Notes under the pieces: model-generated
What the model was told of the DNA's origin: nothing
Seen by the model: only the letters and a program-made list of their open reading frames with translations
The model's database searches: none
Translations under genes and position numbers: made by a program
DNA from: Kribbella pratensis
GTDB taxonomy: Bacteria; Actinomycetota; Actinomycetes; Propionibacteriales; Kribbellaceae
Direction of reading: 5' to 3'
Assembly (NCBI RefSeq): GCF_004365355.1
Contig: NZ_SODP01000003.1
Coordinates: 620,001 to 684,000, forward strand
Length of the DNA stretch: 64,000 bases
Shown: in pieces, positions 1 to 10,191 of the stretch
How the letters are laid out: every line of letters starts with the position of its first letter
Position numbering within the stretch: position 1 is the first letter of the stretch

Positions 1-1
1 C

Positions 2-802
2 AGCAACCGGGTGCGGTACCCGTACGGCTACGACAAGGGTCACTTCGTCAGTCCGGACAGCCACAACTTCGGGCCGAACGGGCAGACCGCGTGGCTCGTC
101 AAGCACCGGCAGACGTACCGGTTCGCCTACGACAACGGATTCGCGCTGCATGCCGGCATACCGGTGGGGGACGTGGGCCGGCGGTCGGAGGACGTGGTCA
201 CCGTGCCGATCTTCCGGCCGTCGAAGGACGGCCCCGACCAGCTCTTCGGCCTGTTGTCGATGCAGAGCTACGAGCCCAAGTCGTACGACGACAACGCAAT
301 ACGAGCGTTTGAGTGGTTGTGTGCCGTCGTGGAGCGTGTGCTCACCCGCGAAGGCGAGGACCGGGAGGCCTTGCGCCGGCTGCCCGCGGGTGATGTCGGG
401 CCGAACCTGCTGACGTCCGACCACGTGATGGAGTACCTGACGCACCGGGTCGCGTCGATCCGCGAGATCGCGGCCGAGGCGGAGAACGAGCCCGATCTGA
501 CTGCCGGCGTACGGACGTATCTCGACCGGATCATCGACGCGACCGAGCACATCCAGTCCGAGTTGATCGAGATGCTGATGGAGACCGACGAGGGACCTGA
601 GCGTCGGTTCACCAGTCTGACCAAGGCGCAGCAGGCGGTCGCCATACTCCTCGCCGACGGTCTCGACAACGACCAGCTGGCCGCGGAGCTCGGCATCAGC
701 CTCAACACGGTGAAGACCCACCTGAGCGCGATTCTCCGCAAGTACGGTCTGCGGAGCCGCGCCCAGGTGAGCGACGATGTCCGGAAGTACCTGGCACGCT
801 GA
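2..802 (+). CDS. GAF domain / LuxR-type HTH regulator, 5' end outside window
   Basis: The frame is open through the left edge (codons Ser-Asn-Arg precede the first GTG at 11), so the N-terminus is missing. The visible part starts with the end of a GAF-like sensor fold (about residues 70-107, with LLSMQSYEP and an aromatic-rich helix). A helical linker follows, and a C-terminal LuxR/GerE helix-turn-helix lies at about 203-255 (LTKAQQAVAILLADGLDN, NTVKTHLSAILRKYGLRS). The likely role is a cytoplasmic transcription factor sensing a small ligand through GAF; no receiver domain is seen in the visible part. It is convergent with proS, with a 23-nt gap. Confidence 0.85.
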   Translation, partial: SNRVRYPYGYDKGHFVSPDSHNFGPNGQTAWLVKHRQTYRFAYDNGFALHAGIPVGDVGRRSEDVVTVPIFRPSKDGPDQLFGLLSMQSYEPKSYDDNAIRAFEWLCAVVERVLTREGEDREALRRLPAGDVGPNLLTSDHVMEYLTHRVASIREIAAEAENEPDLTAGVRTYLDRIIDATEHIQSELIEMLMETDEGPERRFTSLTKAQQAVAILLADGLDNDQLAAELGISLNTVKTHLSAILRKYGLRSRAQVSDDVRKYLAR

Positions 803-825
803 ACCGGCGGCCGCTTCTGTAACGG

Positions 826-2238
826 CTAGTAGGAGCGGGCGACGTACGCGATCAGGCCGGGTTCGGCGTCGTCCAGGGGCAGGGTGCCGTCCGGGCGTTG
901 GAGGCAACGGACCGTGACACCGGACTCGGCCAGGCGGTCCTCGCCCTCTTCACCGATTGCGTCGTACGGCAGGCTGGCCCAACCCGACGCGGCTGCTTCC
1001 ACCGCCTCGTCGACAGTCGACACCGCGGTGGTGCGTGCGGTGTGGCGAGCCGTCGCTTCCTCCAGCAGATGCGCCTGGTCGGTGCCGATCGCGTCGACGA
1101 CGGTTGACGTGAGCTCGGCGAGGTTGACGGCGGTCTTGGTCGAGTCGCGGAGGCGGCGTACGACGGTTGCCACCTCTGCGGCCAGATCGCGCGGGCCGAG
1201 CTCGATGCGGATCGGGACGCCCTTGAGCTCCCAGTTGACCGCGCGGCGGCCGAACGGCTGATCGGTGCGATCGTCGACCGTGACCCGCAGGCCGGCAGCT
1301 TCGAGGTCTTTGGCGATGCGTTGAGCAGCGTCGATCGTTTCGTCTCTTACCGCTAGTACGACGACCTGGATCGGGGCGACTGCCGGCGGGATGCGGAGTC
1401 CGGCGTCGTCGCCGTGCACCATGATGAGGCCGCCGACCATGCGGGTGGTGCTGCCCCAGGAGGTGGTCCAGGCGAGTTCGCGCCGGCCGTCGCTCGACAG
1501 GTAGTCGATGTCGAAGGCGCGGGCGAAGTTCTGGCCGAGTTCGTGGGACGTGCACATCTGCAGGGCCTTGCCGTCGCCGGTCATCGCTTCGAGCGTCATG
1601 GTGTTGATGGCGCCGGCGAAGCGTTCGCGGCGGGTCTTGCGGCCCACGGTGACCGGGATCGCGAGAACGTTGACCATGACGTCGCGATAGACGTCGTACA
1701 GGATCTTGGTCGCGTACGCGCGGGCGTCCTCGAAGGTGGCGTGGGCGGTGTGGCCCTCCTGCCAGAGGAACTCGGTGGTGCGCAGGAACAGGCGTGGGCG
1801 CAGCTCCCAGCGGACCGCGTTGGCCCACTGGTTGAGGAGCAGCGGGAGGTCGCGGTAGCTCTGGATCCACTTCCCCATGTACTCGCCGATGACGGTTTCC
1901 GAGGTCGGGCGGATGACGGCCGGTTCCTCGAGTTGCTTGCCGCCGGCATGCGTCACTACGGCGAGCTCGGGGCTGAAGCCTTCGACGTGCTCGGCTTCGC
2001 GCTGGAGGTAGCTCTCGGGGATCAGCAGCGGGAAGTAGGCGTTCGCGGCGCCGGTTGCCTTGATCCGGCGGTTCATTGCCTCCTGCAACTGTTCCCAGAT
2101 CCCGTACCCATACGGTCGCACGACCATGGTCCCCCGCACCGGCCCGTTGTCGGCGAGCTCGGCTTTGGCAATCACATCCTGGAACCATCGGGGGTAGTCC
2201 GCTGCTTGCGAGGCAAGCACGGAACGGGTCGTCGTCAT
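826..2238 (-). CDS. proS: Prolyl-tRNA synthetase, short archaeal/eukaryotic-like type
   Basis: Class II aminoacyl-tRNA synthetase charging tRNA-Pro in the cytoplasm, 470 aa. Motif 2 is visible as RWELRPR followed by FLRTTEFLWQEGHTAH, and motif 3 as TSWGSTTRMVGGLIMVHGDD. The anticodon-binding domain begins near APIQVVVLAV. The protein lacks the large editing insertion of the bacterial type and ends in Tyr, as expected for the short (type 3) ProRS. I chose the ATG at 2238 because homologues begin close to the SQAADYPRWFQDVI region; an in-frame ATG at 2280 would add 14 unconserved residues. No second ProRS gene lies in this window. Confidence 0.95.
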   Translation of the reverse strand: MTTTRSVLASQAADYPRWFQDVIAKAELADNGPVRGTMVVRPYGYGIWEQLQEAMNRRIKATGAANAYFPLLIPESYLQREAEHVEGFSPELAVVTHAGGKQLEEPAVIRPTSETVIGEYMGKWIQSYRDLPLLLNQWANAVRWELRPRLFLRTTEFLWQEGHTAHATFEDARAYATKILYDVYRDVMVNVLAIPVTVGRKTRRERFAGAINTMTLEAMTGDGKALQMCTSHELGQNFARAFDIDYLSSDGRRELAWTTSWGSTTRMVGGLIMVHGDDAGLRIPPAVAPIQVVVLAVRDETIDAAQRIAKDLEAAGLRVTVDDRTDQPFGRRAVNWELKGVPIRIELGPRDLAAEVATVVRRLRDSTKTAVNLAELTSTVVDAIGTDQAHLLEEATARHTARTTAVSTVDEAVEAAASGWASLPYDAIGEEGEDRLAESGVTVRCLQRPDGTLPLDDAEPGLIAYVARSY

Positions 2239-2395
2239 GACCGCCAGTCTAGGAACGCGATCGATGGTCCGGCCACGCATTTCCGGCGCGCGCGTTCAGC
2301 GGGCTCTCAGGCACTGATGTTCATACGGCTGTGCACCGGTGTTCATCACCGGATCCAAAAGTGGGCTCGTATCCGCTCGTACCTGGAGGAACGCT

Positions 2396-3409
2396 GTGAG
2401 AGTACGTCGTGCGCCTGTGATCTCTGCCTGTCTGGCTCTGGTCGGGCTGGCGGTCGGAATCCCGTCCGCTGCCGCAGACCGGGGACCGCAGACCTACACC
2501 TTCGCCGTGATCGGCGACATTCCCTACGGCCCGGCGCAGATCGCCAGGTTCCCGAAGGTGGTCGACCAGATCAACGCGGACAAGCCGGTCAGGTTGGTCA
2601 CCCACCTCGGTGACATCAAGGACGGCTCGTCGGTGTGCAGCGACGAGTACTTCGCGCAGGTGAAGACGCAGTTCGACCGGTTCGCCGACCCGTTGGTCTA
2701 CACCGTCGGCGACAACGAGTGGACCGACTGCCACCGGGCCAACAACGGCAGCTACAACCCGTTGGAGCGGCTCGCGAAGGTCCGGCAGGTGTTCTTCCCG
2801 CAGCCGGGCAGGACGCTGGGGCAGCACCCGGCGAAGGTCGAGACCCAGGCGGCGCAGGGCATCCCGGAAGACGTCCGGTTCACCCGAGACGACGTCGCGT
2901 TCGCGGCTCTGCACATCGTTGGCAGTAACAACAGTATGGCGCCGTGGACCGGCAAGACCGCGCCGACGCCCGAGCAGGCCGCCGAGGTGCTGAACCGGAC
3001 GTCGGCCGTGATGCAGAGCATCCACGACACGTTCGCCCAGGCTCGCGACGAGCACAACAAGGCCGTGGTGCTGCTGACCCAGGCCGACATGTTCGATCCG
3101 ACCGTGACGAATCCGGCCTTCGCGGACTACTACGCGTTCCAGCCGATCGTGCAGGAGATCGCTCGCGAGGCGGCGAACTTCCGCGGCCCGGTGTACCTGT
3201 TCAACGGCGACAGCCACGTTTACAACAGCGACAAGCCGCTGGCCGCGAGCTCGCCGTGGACCAAGTTCTACGGCGTCACTACCCCGGCGGAGAACCTGTC
3301 GCGTATCACCGTGGACGGCTCGACCGGCGACAACGACTACCTCCGTGTCACGATCGACTCCCACAACCCCGCCGTACTGACCTGGGCGCGGGTGCCGTTC
3401 ACCTCCTGA
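2396..3409 (+). CDS. Secreted calcineurin-like metallophosphoesterase
   Basis: 337 aa from the GTG at 2396, which follows a GGAGGA ribosome-binding site at 2385-2390. A signal peptide (RR near the N-terminus, hydrophobic core CLALVGLAVG, cleavage after PSAAA) implies export. The mature protein starts with a phosphoesterase-like strand FAVIGDIPYG, then THLGDIKDG and VGDNEWTDC, which fit Asp/Asn metal ligands, and near the C-terminus NGDSHVY. The substrate is unknown. The family includes predicted extracellular phosphoesterases of actinomycetes. It is transcribed away from proS and converges on icd, with a strong hairpin between them. Confidence 0.82.
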   Translation: MRVRRAPVISACLALVGLAVGIPSAAADRGPQTYTFAVIGDIPYGPAQIARFPKVVDQINADKPVRLVTHLGDIKDGSSVCSDEYFAQVKTQFDRFADPLVYTVGDNEWTDCHRANNGSYNPLERLAKVRQVFFPQPGRTLGQHPAKVETQAAQGIPEDVRFTRDDVAFAALHIVGSNNSMAPWTGKTAPTPEQAAEVLNRTSAVMQSIHDTFAQARDEHNKAVVLLTQADMFDPTVTNPAFADYYAFQPIVQEIAREAANFRGPVYLFNGDSHVYNSDKPLAASSPWTKFYGVTTPAENLSRITVDGSTGDNDYLRVTIDSHNPAVLTWARVPFTS

Positions 3410-3438
3410 AGCTCCTGAAAGCTCCTGAAGCTCCTGAA
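3403..3438 (+). repeat. Four tandem CTCCTGAA repeats over the stop codon
   Basis: CTCCTGAA occurs at 3403, 3412, 3422 and 3431, spaced 9, 10 and 9 nt. The first copy contains the TGA stop of the phosphoesterase gene. This looks like slippage-type duplication of the 3' end just before the terminator hairpin. Confidence 0.85.
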
Positions 3439-3442
3439 CGCT

Positions 3443-3479
3443 GAAGCGCCCGGTGCCCACGTGGGGCACCGGGCGCTTC
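3443..3479. terminator. Bidirectional terminator hairpin
   Basis: Perfect 16-bp inverted repeat (GAAGCGCCCGGTGCCC at 3443-3458 with its complement at 3464-3479) and a 5-nt loop. It lies between the convergent phosphoesterase and icd genes and is followed by TCTGTTCT on the plus side. Confidence 0.85.
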
Positions 3480-3491
3480 TGTTCTGCCGGG

Positions 3492-5708
<2,217 letters not shown>

Positions 5709-5754
5709 AGGCCCCACCCTAATGGGCCGTCCGGCCGGACCGTCCCCGGCGTGG

Positions 5755-5786
5755 GCAGGCTCACGCCCCGTGCGGGGCTCGCCTGC
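5755..5786. terminator. Stem-loop between pentapeptide gene and icd
   Basis: Nested arms GCAGGC (5755-5760) and GCCTGC (5781-5786) enclose GCCCCG-TG-CGGGGC (5765-5778). It lies 3' of the minus-strand pentapeptide-repeat gene and 5' of icd, so it probably separates the two transcripts. No T-tract is visible. Confidence 0.55.
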
Positions 5787-5795
5787 GGAGATCAG

Positions 5796-6458
5796 TCAGT
5801 CGAGCTCGTCGGGGTGAGCAAGTGTGATACCGCTCGCCGCGGTCACCGCGCTGGTGAACGCCAACGTGTCGATCGGGGATGCCGCCGCGACCGTCGCACC
5901 GGCCAGCGAGGCCAGGCCCTTCGCGCCCTCCCAGGTGCAGTCCACGAAAACCGCCTTGGCTGCCTTGACCTGGGAGAACTCCACTCCGGACAGGTCGCAG
6001 TTCCGGAACACCGCCCCGGTCAGGTCCGCGGAGACGAAGTCGGCGTTCTGCAGCCGGCAGTCGGTCAGCTCGACCTTCTGGAACCTCGAGAACCGGAACG
6101 ACGCGAAGTCGAGCACGCTGTCGCGGATCGTGATGTGCTGGAGGCTGGCGCCGGGGCCGGCGAACCCGATCATGCGGGACGCCGAGATCGCGACCCGGGT
6201 CAGCGCGGCGTCGGACCAGCGGGCGTTGGCGATATCGCACTGGGCCAGCTCGGCGTCGACCAGGATCAGCTTCTCCAGGTCGGAACCGGCCAGTTTGCAC
6301 CGCGTCAGCCGGCAGCCGCTGAGCTCGACGTGCTCGGCCTCTTGGTCGCTGAGGTCGATGTCCTCCAGCGCCAGGTCGAGCAGCCGCTCCTCGTCGTCCA
6401 GCTCGGTCAGGTCAGCCGCGTCGAGGTTGGACCGGAGGCGGGGTACGGCGATCTTCAC
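5796..6458 (-). CDS. Pentapeptide-repeat protein
   Basis: About 220 aa dominated by A(D/N)LXX-type pentapeptides (for example LSGCR LTRCK LAGSD, then LQNADFVSADLTGAVF and NCDLSGVEF), predicted to fold as a right-handed quadrilateral beta-helix. Pentapeptide proteins include DNA mimics that protect gyrase, but many have no known role; nothing here assigns one. The start is uncertain: GTG at 6458 (VKIAVPRL) gives the conserved-looking N-terminus and an ATG at 6506 would add 16 residues. It is cytoplasmic, with no signal peptide. Confidence 0.8.
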   Translation of the reverse strand: MKIAVPRLRSNLDAADLTELDDEERLLDLALEDIDLSDQEAEHVELSGCRLTRCKLAGSDLEKLILVDAELAQCDIANARWSDAALTRVAISASRMIGFAGPGASLQHITIRDSVLDFASFRFSRFQKVELTDCRLQNADFVSADLTGAVFRNCDLSGVEFSQVKAAKAVFVDCTWEGAKGLASLAGATVAAASPIDTLAFTSAVTAASGITLAHPDELD

Positions 6459-6503
6459 GCCAATGACCGTAGCCGGGATTGCCGACACTCGGCGGATCTC
6501 CCG

Positions 6504-6583
6504 CACTGACCAACTGGCCGTCGGCTGCCCGGCTCACGCGCGGCGGACGGCCCGAGCGGGCCGCGGGTCGGGGTTGGTCAGTG
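6504..6583. repeat. Interspersed inverted-repeat element, copy 1
   Basis: Arms CACTGACCAAC (6504-6514) and GTTGGTCAGTG (6573-6583) are perfect complements 58 nt apart. The right end continues GTGC, as in the related element at 22981-23066, and both interiors contain GGCTGCC and GGCTCA. It occupies nearly the whole gap between the pentapeptide and ROK-kinase genes. Confidence 0.65.
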
Positions 6584-6597
6584 GTGCAGGTCCGCCT

Positions 6598-7431
6598 TCA
6601 CGCGCGGAGGTAGTGGGCGGCTGCGCCGATCAGGGCGGAGTGTTCGGTGTCCTTGGTTGCGGAGACCGGGAAGTCGAGCGACGACGCCACCAGGTCGAAG
6701 GCTCCTGAGATCGAGCCGCCCAGGACTGTGTGGGTTACGCCGAAGCGTTCGAGCCAGGGGGTCAAGGCGGTGGCGAGGTGGGTGAAGGCGGTGACCAGGA
6801 CGTCACGGGCACCGGCGTCGCCGGCTCGGGCCTGGTCGGCGATCTCCTTGACGCCGGGAGCCTCGGCGCCGGTGCGGTCCGCATAGGCGCCGAGGATCGC
6901 GCGGGCGGAGATCGAGTCCTCGAGCGGCTTCCCGGCGTACGTCGTCTTGTAGAGCTCGCCGCCCGGCGGGACGGTGTCGCCCTCGCGGACCACCCGGCCG
7001 TCGGCGAGGAACGCCGTACCGATGCCGGTGCCGATCGTGACGCCGAGGCAGCGGTCGACGCCGCGGACCTCGCCCGCCGTCCACTCACCGACCGTGAACG
7101 CCTCCGCGTCGTTCACGAACAGGAGCCGGTCGATCCCGAGCTCGGCGCTCAACGCCGCGCCGAGGTTGAACCCGTACAGCTGGTCGAACTTGCCCTGCCC
7201 GCGGTACCACGCCACGCCCGTACCGAAGTCGAACGGACCGGGCAGCGCGATCGCCAGACCGTTTGCCAGCGGCAACTTCCGCGCAGTGTCCGCAAGCTGC
7301 CCGACCACCACCTCGGCGGCGGCCTGCGACTCGAGCTCGGCCCGGTCCACCTCCGTCACGTCCCACGTCGCCGGCCTGACCACGGCCGCCGTGACGTGAC
7401 TCCCCCCGATCTCCAGCACCGCTACGTCCAT
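6598..7431 (-). CDS. ROK-family sugar kinase-like protein
   Basis: 277 aa from the ATG at 7431 (MDVAVLEIGGSH). It shows the ASKHA phosphate-1 motif near the N-terminus (VLEIGGSHVTAAVV), the phosphate-2 loop GVTIGTGIGTAFLADG and VLGGSISGAF near the C-terminus. The catalytic Asp is likely in FVNDAEAFTVGE. The Cys-rich zinc motif of ROK repressors and some glucokinases is absent, so this is a kinase-type ROK member without DNA-binding domain. The sugar substrate is unknown. The gene lies 20 nt downstream of the ECF-associated membrane protein on the same strand and could be co-transcribed. Confidence 0.85.
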   Translation of the reverse strand: MDVAVLEIGGSHVTAAVVRPATWDVTEVDRAELESQAAAEVVVGQLADTARKLPLANGLAIALPGPFDFGTGVAWYRGQGKFDQLYGFNLGAALSAELGIDRLLFVNDAEAFTVGEWTAGEVRGVDRCLGVTIGTGIGTAFLADGRVVREGDTVPPGGELYKTTYAGKPLEDSISARAILGAYADRTGAEAPGVKEIADQARAGDAGARDVLVTAFTHLATALTPWLERFGVTHTVLGGSISGAFDLVASSLDFPVSATKDTEHSALIGAAAHYLRA

Positions 7432-7451
7432 CCGGACATCATCGCAAAGAG

Positions 7452-8225
7452 TCAGTACCGCTCCTTGAACACCTGCTTCCCGGAGCGGTCGTACATCGTG
7501 ATGTAGATCGGGTCGACGTTCCCCGTCCTGATGTCGTCGGTGTACACGCGGTGGACCCAGTAGCCGTCCTTGATCGTGGCGTTCGCATGCTGACCGAGGC
7601 CCGAGAACGCGATCCGGGTGACTCCCTCCGGCACCCGGCCCGCGTAGCTGTACCGCACCCCCGTGCACGGCATCGTCCGGTTGTCCCGATCGACCGGATC
7701 ATCGCCGCACCCCATGCTCCAGTAGCGCTGGATCTGGTACGGGCGCGTGACGATGCCGACGTTGAGCAGCGTCGCGCCGAAACCACCCAAGGGCCGGCCG
7801 AGCATCGGTACGCCGGCCACGCAGTACGCGTACTGCGACCCGTCCGGCGAGCGTCGTACCGTCATCGCGCCGTCGGCGTCGGTCACTTCGACGACCTTGT
7901 CGGTCCAGCTGCTGACCACCTGCTGCCGCCACGCGTCGTCGTTCGCGGTCCGGAAGAAGTCATCGGACTTGGCGCACAGATCGGTGACCATCTTCGGCTG
8001 GGCTGTTGTCGCCGGCTGCGGCGCGGGCCGCGTAGTACCGAGATGGCCGACCAGCAGTACGGCGATGACCGCGGTCGCCGCCGTGGCAGCCGTCGCGGCC
8101 GAGATCACGATGCGGCGGACACGAGTGCGGTGCCGTGCAGCGGCGACCAGATCTGCCACGTCCGGCGTGAACGTGGCGGGACGGTCGGCGGCCTGGTCCA
8201 GCAAGGTCTTCAGTTCGTTGGTCAT
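7452..8225 (-). CDS. Membrane-anchored protein coupled to ECF sigma factor (anti-sigma candidate)
   Basis: 257 aa. A short cytoplasmic N-terminus (about 1-36, TLLDQAADRPATFTPDVADL) is followed by one transmembrane helix (about 38-60, VISAATAATAATAVIAVLL) and an extracytoplasmic C-terminal domain of unknown fold with several Cys residues. The ATG lies one base after the stop of the sigma-factor gene (TGAGATG), so translation is coupled. Topology and position match anti-sigma or sigma-associated sensors, but no ZAS zinc motif is visible, so the regulatory role is inferred from context only. Confidence 0.75.
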   Translation of the reverse strand: MTNELKTLLDQAADRPATFTPDVADLVAAARHRTRVRRIVISAATAATAATAVIAVLLVGHLGTTRPAPQPATTAQPKMVTDLCAKSDDFFRTANDDAWRQQVVSSWTDKVVEVTDADGAMTVRRSPDGSQYAYCVAGVPMLGRPLGGFGATLLNVGIVTRPYQIQRYWSMGCGDDPVDRDNRTMPCTGVRYSYAGRVPEGVTRIAFSGLGQHANATIKDGYWVHRVYTDDIRTGNVDPIYITMYDRSGKQVFKERY

Positions 8226-8226
8226 C

Positions 8227-8751
8227 TCAACCCTTCACGGCCAGGTCGGAAAGCTCGGCGAGGGCCGGATGCGTGCGCAGTTTCTCCAAGGCGCGCAGCG
8301 TCTGGCTCTTCACGGTCCCGGGGCGGCAATCGAGGGCGGCGGCGGTTTCCTCGACGGACAGTTCGTCGAAGTAGCGCAGTACGACGCAAGCGCGCTGGCG
8401 GGGCGGGAGCTCGGCCAGGGCCTTAGTGATCACAAGGCGGTTCTCGAGGACGCCGAGCGGGTCGGCGGGGTCGGTCTCATGGGCGAAGTAGTCGTCACCA
8501 CCGACGATCTCCTGGCTGGATTTGCGGCGCAGCGCGTCGAGGGTGGTCGAGACCACGACCTTCCGCGCGTAGGCACCGACAGCGCCTTTGCGCTGGATCC
8601 GCCCCCAGACGCGATACAGCCGGATGAGAGCTTCCTGGGTCGCGTCCTCTGCCCGGCGCCAGTCGCCGCACAGGAGGTAAGCGGTCCGGCACAGCGCGTT
8701 GGCCTGGTGCGTGACGAACTCGACGTAGTCCTGCTCGGTCTCCGGTCTCAC
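8227..8751 (-). CDS. ECF RNA polymerase sigma factor, SigE-like family
   Basis: 174 aa. Sigma-70 region 2 covers roughly residues 8-70 (DYVEFVTHQANALCRTAYLL, then GDWRRAEDATQEALIRLY). Region 4 is at about 110-165 (LAELPPRQRACVVLRYFDEL, VEETAAALDCRPGTVKSQT). The spacing and sequence are those of actinobacterial SigE-family ECF factors. I prefer the GTG at 8751 because GGGGA lies 9 nt upstream; a GTG at 8760 is also possible. The next gene starts one base after its stop. A GGAAC-N16-CGTA promoter lies between it and the divergent copper genes. Confidence 0.88.
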   Translation of the reverse strand: MRPETEQDYVEFVTHQANALCRTAYLLCGDWRRAEDATQEALIRLYRVWGRIQRKGAVGAYARKVVVSTTLDALRRKSSQEIVGGDDYFAHETDPADPLGVLENRLVITKALAELPPRQRACVVLRYFDELSVEETAAALDCRPGTVKSQTLRALEKLRTHPALAELSDLAVKG

Positions 8752-8862
8752 CCGTGGCACTCCCCAGTCATGCCGGGTCAAACGTGGTGGGCCCACCGAC
8801 TGGTTGCACCGATCCGGCAAGAATCTTTTCTCATGGTCGGCGCTCCCCGGGTCAGTACCGAG

Positions 8863-8888
8863 GGAACCCGGACCCGTTCCTGTCCGTA
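8863..8888 (+). promoter_or_regulatory. Candidate ECF-type promoter GGAACC-N16-CGTA
   Basis: GGAACC at 8863-8868 and CGTA at 8885-8888 with a 16-nt spacer resemble the general ECF promoter form. The site lies 25 nt before the ATG at 8914. GGAAC and GTTCC within it form a near-palindrome, so a copy of the -35 element also faces the sigma-factor gene, allowing autoregulation. Confidence 0.5.
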
Positions 8889-8913
8889 GAGTGACTGGAG
8901 CGAGGGGAACGAC

Positions 8914-9447
8914 ATGCCGACCGAGAGCAGGACGACGTCCGTGGTCGCGGCGCTGAGCGTCGCGGTGGCGGTAGTCGGCCACGTGCTCGTGGGCGGCGGT
9001 GGTGTGCCCCTCGGCGTCGTAGCTCCGTTGGCGGCGCTGGCCGGGGTGTGCTGGCTGCTGGGGGAGTACCTCGCCGGGGAACGGTTGCTGACGGCACTCG
9101 TCCTGGCCGCGGTGCAGCTGTTCGTGCACGTCACGCTGGACTCGGCGAGCATGCACGACGGTATGGCGATGCCGCCGGGTGTCGGCTCCAGCTTGATGAT
9201 GACCGGCACGCACCTCTCGGTCCTGCTGGCCGGCGTACTCGCGGTCAGCCGGGCCCGGCGTTGGATCACGCGCGTCGTTCGCATCGTCGCCCGGTTCCTT
9301 CCCCAGCTTCCGGTTCTGCATCCGGTGCCGGGACCCGCCCGCAGGTTCGTCGTGGTGTCCGCGCCGGTGCGGCTCGCCGCGTCCTGGCGCGAGTCGAACG
9401 TTTCCCGCCGCGGACCTCCCGGCGTACGAGTGATCGCTGCTGTCTGA
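8914..9447 (+). CDS. Integral membrane protein with His/Met-rich loop, copper-cluster associated
   Basis: 177 aa with about four hydrophobic helices (residues 9-27, 31-50, 59-75, 93-112) and a basic, Pro/Arg-rich tail. The loop between helices 3 and 4 reads DSASMHDGMAMPPG and is followed by MMTGTHLS, a His/Met cluster of the kind that binds copper. It starts 25 nt after the ECF-type promoter and precedes ycnI/copC/copD, so a copper role is likely by context. A GAGCGAGGGG sequence gives the ribosome-binding site. I do not recognise a named family. Confidence 0.72.
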   Translation: MPTESRTTSVVAALSVAVAVVGHVLVGGGGVPLGVVAPLAALAGVCWLLGEYLAGERLLTALVLAAVQLFVHVTLDSASMHDGMAMPPGVGSSLMMTGTHLSVLLAGVLAVSRARRWITRVVRIVARFLPQLPVLHPVPGPARRFVVVSAPVRLAASWRESNVSRRGPPGVRVIAAV

Positions 9448-9493
9448 ACCGGCCCACGGGCCGGATTACTCGTATGCCTGGAAAGGTTCTCTC

Positions 9494-10189
9494 ATGCCCA
9501 AGAGATTCGTCCTGCGCGCCGGCGCGATCGTCGCGGCGTCCGCGCTGGTCGTGATCGGCGCCGCGGGATCGGCGTCCGCGCACGTCACGGTGTCCTCGCC
9601 GGACGCCAAGCCCGGCGGGTACGCGAAGCTGGTCTTCCGCGTCCCGACCGAGTCCGACAACACCAGCACCACCAAGCTCGTCGTCAGCCTGCCCAAGGAC
9701 CATCCGTTCGCGTCCGTCGGCGCGCAGGTGAAGGACGGCTGGAAGGTGGAGAAGAAGGAAGAGAAGCTGCCGGCGGAGGTCAAGGTCGGCGACGTGACGC
9801 TGACCAAGGCGATCACCACGGTCACCTGGACGGCGACCGCGGGCGGCATCCCGGCGAACGACTTCGACGAGTTCGCGTTGTCGGTCGGCAAGCTGCCGGA
9901 GGGGGTCGACTCACTGAGCTTCCCCGCGGTCCAGACCTACAGCGACGGTGAGGTGGTGAAGTGGGCCGACGTCGCCAAGGACGGTGCGGACGAGCCCGAG
10001 CACCCGGCGCCGACGCTGAAGCTGGCGGCTGCTCTCACTCCGGTGGCGGCGACGACGTCCGAAGGTACGTCGGACACGTTGGCACGCTGGCTCGGCGGCG
10101 CCGGGCTGCTCGTCGGACTGCTCGGCCTGGCCTTCGGGCTGCGGCCCCGACGTCCTGCCGCTACTCCGGCTTCCGTGGAGAAGCAGTAG
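9494..10189 (+). CDS. YcnI-family (DUF1775) copper-binding protein
   Basis: 231 aa. A Sec signal peptide ends at GSASA, making His the first mature residue (HVTVSSPDAKPGG). The YcnI fold binds Cu(II) through this N-terminal His with help from a Glu and a Trp. The ectodomain (about 30-165) is followed by a linker and a C-terminal transmembrane helix (about 199-217, LGGAGLLVGLLGLAFGL) with a basic tail, so it is held on the outer face of the membrane. It is transcribed with copC two bases downstream and copD. Confidence 0.9.
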   Translation: MPKRFVLRAGAIVAASALVVIGAAGSASAHVTVSSPDAKPGGYAKLVFRVPTESDNTSTTKLVVSLPKDHPFASVGAQVKDGWKVEKKEEKLPAEVKVGDVTLTKAITTVTWTATAGGIPANDFDEFALSVGKLPEGVDSLSFPAVQTYSDGEVVKWADVAKDGADEPEHPAPTLKLAAALTPVAATTSEGTSDTLARWLGGAGLLVGLLGLAFGLRPRRPAATPASVEKQ

Positions 10190-10191
10190 CC

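Noticed and set aside
7432..7668. 79-residue N-terminal extension of the ROK kinase
   Set aside because: It overlaps the upstream membrane-protein gene in another frame, has Arg/His/Gly-rich shadow composition, and the conserved phosphate-1 motif starts right at ATG 7431.
9449..9464. CCGGCCC-AC-GGGCCGG hairpin between the copper membrane gene and ycnI as a terminator
   Set aside because: The loop is too short and no T-tract follows; read-through into the copper operon seems more likely, so it is not listed as a terminator.
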